Below are positions 60,801 through 64,000 of a DNA stretch of 64,000 nt, piece by piece. The notes below the pieces were generated by a model that ran no database searches, was not told the origin of the DNA, and worked only from the letters and a program-made list of their open reading frames with translations. Made by a program: the position numbers and the translations under genes. Location of the stretch: the NCBI RefSeq assembly GCF_006345815.1, contig NZ_VCIG01000005.1:619934-683933 (forward strand), written 5' to 3'. This stretch comes from Ochrobactrum sp. CGA5 (GTDB lineage: Bacteria; Pseudomonadota; Alphaproteobacteria; Rhizobiales; Rhizobiaceae). Within the stretch, counting starts at the first letter, position 1; each line of letters opens with the position of its first letter.

Positions 60801-63800
60801 GGAACCGCTGATGGATTTGCTGTAAGTAAGATCATCGGAACGGTTCATGACAAGCGCTGAATCGTTCTCAATATCACCGCTCAAGCTGCCGACTGTCCCG
60901 CCAGCACCCACTTGCAGCGTACCGCTTGTGATCGTCGTAAGGCCCGTATACGTGTTGTCGCCGGTCAGGATGAGGGTGCCGGAGCCGGTTTGTTGCAGCG
61001 CGCCAGTTCCGCTGACCGTACCCGCATAGGTATAGGAATCCGAGCGTTTGAACTCCAGAGTACCGCTATTTGTGACCGTACCGGAGATGGCGCCGCTTGT
61101 GCCGTCATTGCCAACCTGAAGCACGCCCCCCTCGATGACAGTATTGCCGGTGTAGGTATTCGCGCCGGTCAGGATCGTCCGGCCTGTGCCGCTCTGCTTC
61201 AGGACGCCAGTGCCGCTAATCACCCCACCATAAGTGAGCGTGTTGCTGCGGTTGAATGTCAGAGTACCACTGTTCGCGACGTTCCCGGTAATCGAACCGG
61301 CCTCTCCTCCATTGCCGATCTGCAGCACACCGCCCGAAATCGTCGTACCGCCGGAATAGGTGTTGGCTCCTGTCAAAACCAGTGTTCCAGTGCCCGTCTT
61401 CGTGAGCGCGCCGGCCTCGTTTGCGACCTTATCGCTGATAACACCGCTGATCGTATCGGTATTTGTCCCGGTATCAATCGTCCCGTTCCGATTGGTGATG
61501 CCGTAGCTGCGTGCGGACGTGATTGTCCCTGCAAGACTAAGCGTACCCCCGTCCAGGGTGACCGTCCCGGTCGCATCGCCCAGTTTGGCATCGGACGCAA
61601 CCTGCAGCGTGCCGGCGCTGATCGTTGTGCCGCCCTTGTAGGTATTGGTGCCGCTCAATATCAGGGTGCCGCTTCCCGCCTTGACGACCGAGCCATCGCC
61701 CCCGATATTGCCTGAATAGGTCTTGGCGTCACTGCGATTGAAGCTCAGAGTGCCGTCATCGGTAATAGAGGTACTGGCAAGCCAGCCCGTCGTCCCACCA
61801 TTGCCGATCTGCAAAGTGCCGCTCGCAATCGTCGTAGCGCCCGTATAGGTGTTGTTGCCGGTCCATATGACCGTTCCCGTCGACCCCTTGTTCACAGTTC
61901 CGCTGCCGCTGATCACGCCACCATAGGTTAAGGTACCGGCACGATAAAATGAAACGCGGCCACTGTTGGCAATATTGCTCGCTATAGAACCCGAGGAACC
62001 TCCATTACCGATCTGCAGTGTACCGGCGGCAACCGTCATCGTCCCGGTCGCGGTGTCGTCACCGGTCAGAACCAAATTACCCGCGCCAGTCTTGGTGAGA
62101 GCGCCGGCTGTGCCAGTCACGGCATCCGTGATCGCCCCCGAGAACACGCTGCTCCCACTTGAAATATAGAGCGTTCCGCCACTCGCGCCAAGCGTCACGG
62201 CCCGCGCGCTGGTAAAACTGCCTGACAGGTGTAATGTCCCGCCATTGAAATTCAAAGCGCCGCTTGTCGCGCCAAGATTGGAATCCGAACTGACACTCAG
62301 CGTCCCGCCATTGATATTCGTCCCGCCCGTATAGAGATTGGTGCCGGAAAGAACCAGCGTTCCCGCCCCGCTCTTCGTCAGCGCACCGCCCGGAGTCGTG
62401 CTCGTGCCGAGGTTCTGCGAAACCGTGAATGTATTGCTGGCACTGTCGATATTGAAACCACCGCCACCAGCGTTCCATGTCATAGACCGGCTGGTACTCG
62501 TATAAGTGGTCCCCATGACCTTTAACGTGCCGCCGTTAAAATTAATCCCGCCAGTAGATGCGCCAAGAGCGCTATCCGAACTCGTCGCGACCGTACCGCT
62601 GATAAGCCCTATATTACCGGTGAACGTATTGGCGCCGCTCAGTGTCAGCGTACCCGTGCCCGCATAGCGGAAGCCGTTCGTGCCGGAAATGACACCGGAG
62701 AAAGTGGTCGAAGCAGAACCATTAACCGTGAGGCGGGTCCCCCCCATCGTAACCGAACCGTCGCCCGAAAGAGAACCTATCGAGAAATTGTCCTTATCTG
62801 TAATATTCTGGATATCAAAAGTGCCCGTGGTAATGACAGTGGCACCGGTAGCGGTCGTCCCACCCTTCAAGTAGATAGTTGAATTGGATTGCCCAACATT
62901 TATCGTTGTATTATTGGCATTCGTAGTCCCTTCCAAGCTGATAGCGCCGCCATTTTTAGCAAGAAACGTCGAGGAATTTTCGCCCAGTCGTATATCTTTT
63001 GCCGTGAAGTCGACATTCACAAACGTCAGCTTACTATTAGTCCCGTCAGCCTCCAAAGCAGCCGAATTCTGACCGGTCACCCATATGGTACCAGCCACGG
63101 CATTAGTACCGGTGAACGTCGAAGTGTTCCCACTCAAGGCAGCCAGCCCGTAACTGGAATCACCAGAGAGCTTGATGCTGGTAGCGGTGTTCATAGTCAA
63201 GGTAGCAGCCCCCCGAAGCCTGATACCGCTACTTGATGCATCACTCCCCGAAATCTTAACATCCGTCAATGACACGCTGCCGGAACTTGTTGCGTCGACA
63301 CCAACACTATTCCCCTTACTCATGGTTATAATGGTGCCCGTTGCATTAATTTGGCTATTTGTACCAGACGCGGTCAAGCCAGCGGAACTGCCTTCTCGCG
63401 CTGTTATGTTCGCCGCACCGACTGTGGCCCGACCACCTCCCGTAACATAGACCACATTCCTAGCGCTGCTCATTGCATTGATCGATACGCCGTCACCGAT
63501 GGTTACATTTCTGCTGCCATTAATAAGAATTGCGTCAGCACCTGATGCATTTATAACTGTAGTATTCCCCGTCAGATTAAGCGTGGAAGTTGCATCGCGC
63601 ATCTGGATGCCCGAAGCCGCAGACGTCGTGATGGTTGCGTTCGTCAAGTTCAACGTGCCACCACCCGCAATCGTTACACCAAACGCATCCGTACCTGTGA
63701 CGGATATGGTCGTGCCGGTCGCGTTGACGACGGTACCGCTACCATTCACATATATGCCGCTTTTTGTTGTTGCGTTTGTTAAAGTGATGCGATTGTTCGT

Positions 63801-63863
63801 CAGCGTATAGGTTCCGCTCGTTGTAGCTTCGTAACCATCGCTATTTCCGACGGTTGTCCGACA
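51813..63863 (-). pseudogene. Giant AIDA-type autotransporter, 5' end missing
   Basis: An open frame of about 4,016 codons without its N-terminus. The first 350 residues or so are a beta-helix type stretch (such as MRDATSTLNLTGNTTVINAS). About thirty copies of the autotransporter-associated beta-strand repeat follow (pattern GTLVLSGTNTYTGGTTI...GTLQVG), and a longer module of roughly 300 residues containing GGFGPG, a W-rich segment, AIF or AVF, GMQF and PIIRVG occurs three times (around 60.2, 56.3 and 54.5 kb). A pertactin-like autochaperone part (VLGDDTSKTDRLNVKGDTSG) lies near 53.1 kb and the beta-barrel spans about 51813-52660, ending FRMKW. No signal peptide is present: the frame stops at TGA 63864-63866, where an IS end begins. 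Such proteins act as adhesins. Confidence 0.9.
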
Positions 63864-64000
63864 TCAGGGCCTTTGAGACAAAACTGGTTTAATTAAGAAG
63901 AGAGGATTTTCGGCTCATCATAGCTTTATCAAAGGACGCAAAGATGAGACAGAAACCCGTTCCCCAAACGTCTTCTGCGGAGAGGACGATCAAAGATATC
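63855..64000 (+). mobile_element. Start of an IS3-type element (truncated by window edge)
   Basis: The autotransporter frame is lost at about 63855-63866, and from 63944 a plus-strand orfA-like reading frame starts. The sequence just inside (TGTCCGACATCAGGGCC) is a plausible IS terminal repeat. The rest of the element lies outside the window, so the other end cannot be seen. Confidence 0.55.
63944..64000 (+). CDS. Putative IS3-family OrfA, N-terminal 19 residues
   Basis: The ATG at 63944 has AAAGGA ten bases upstream. The visible 19 residues begin MRQKPVPQTSSAERTIKDI, which resembles the start of IS3-family transposase A proteins common in this order. Only the start is in the window, so the assignment is provisional. 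Confidence 0.5.
   Translation, partial: MRQKPVPQTSSAERTIKDI

Noticed and set aside
54549..61715. Plus-strand frames opposite the autotransporter, up to 282 codons
   Set aside because: They are antisense shadows of the repetitive Gly/Thr-rich coding sequence and lack ribosome sites and domains.
51813..63863. CRISPR-like array or tandem DNA repeats
   Set aside because: The repeated DNA is coding, the units vary in length and sequence, and they translate into autotransporter beta-strand repeats.

Overview
The window reads as a chromosomal segment of an alphaproteobacterium of the order Hyphomicrobiales (Rhizobiales), most likely the Brucella/Ochrobactrum group. The evidence is the gene content: a short-form HisG that needs HisZ, a class II (plant-type) glutamate-cysteine ligase, a CIRCE-controlled groESL operon, a LysR/DUF1127 divergent pair, DUF2924 next to a serine recombinase, and a giant AIDA-type autotransporter. 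The genus is an inference from gene content and style, not from a database search.

The first two thirds (1 to about 42.9 kb) look like ordinary core genome: rluB-like (partial), tadA, a cytochrome b561, a small lipoprotein, ileS, a MipA/OmpV porin-like protein, ribF with a HAD hydrolase, a TadG-like von Willebrand protein, groES-groEL, fumC, DoxX, a frameshifted GFA-family gene, hisS-hisZ-hisG, a LysE exporter, tag, an L,D-transpeptidase, an aldo-keto reductase, the glycolate oxidase operon glcDEF, LysR and GntR regulators, a metallophosphatase, a MarR/FUSC/DUF1656/HlyD efflux operon, rsmE, gshA, a second L,D-transpeptidase, xseA, and a LysR regulator divergent from a DUF1127 gene. Several intergenic regions hold clean inverted repeats that look like operators, notably upstream of glcD, upstream of the marR-like gene, and between lysR and the DUF1127 gene.

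A tRNA-Gln(CTG) at 42813-42886 marks a sharp change. From there to the end the window is accessory DNA: a large serine recombinase broken by an in-frame TGA, the tail of a DUF2924 gene cut off by an IS3-family element, decayed IS3 and IS5 copies, and a compact three-gene operon (acetoacetate decarboxylase, 3-hydroxybutyrate dehydrogenase-like SDR, secreted HSL-type esterase) lying between the IS remnants.

The last 12 kb are one open reading frame on the minus strand, a giant autotransporter of about 4,000 residues. Its passenger has about thirty copies of the autotransporter-associated beta-strand repeat and a much longer module repeated three times, followed by an autochaperone-like segment and a complete beta-barrel. 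Its 5' end, with the signal peptide, is missing: the frame runs into a stop at what appears to be the end of another IS3-type element whose orfA starts at 63944. In this window the gene therefore looks beheaded by an insertion.
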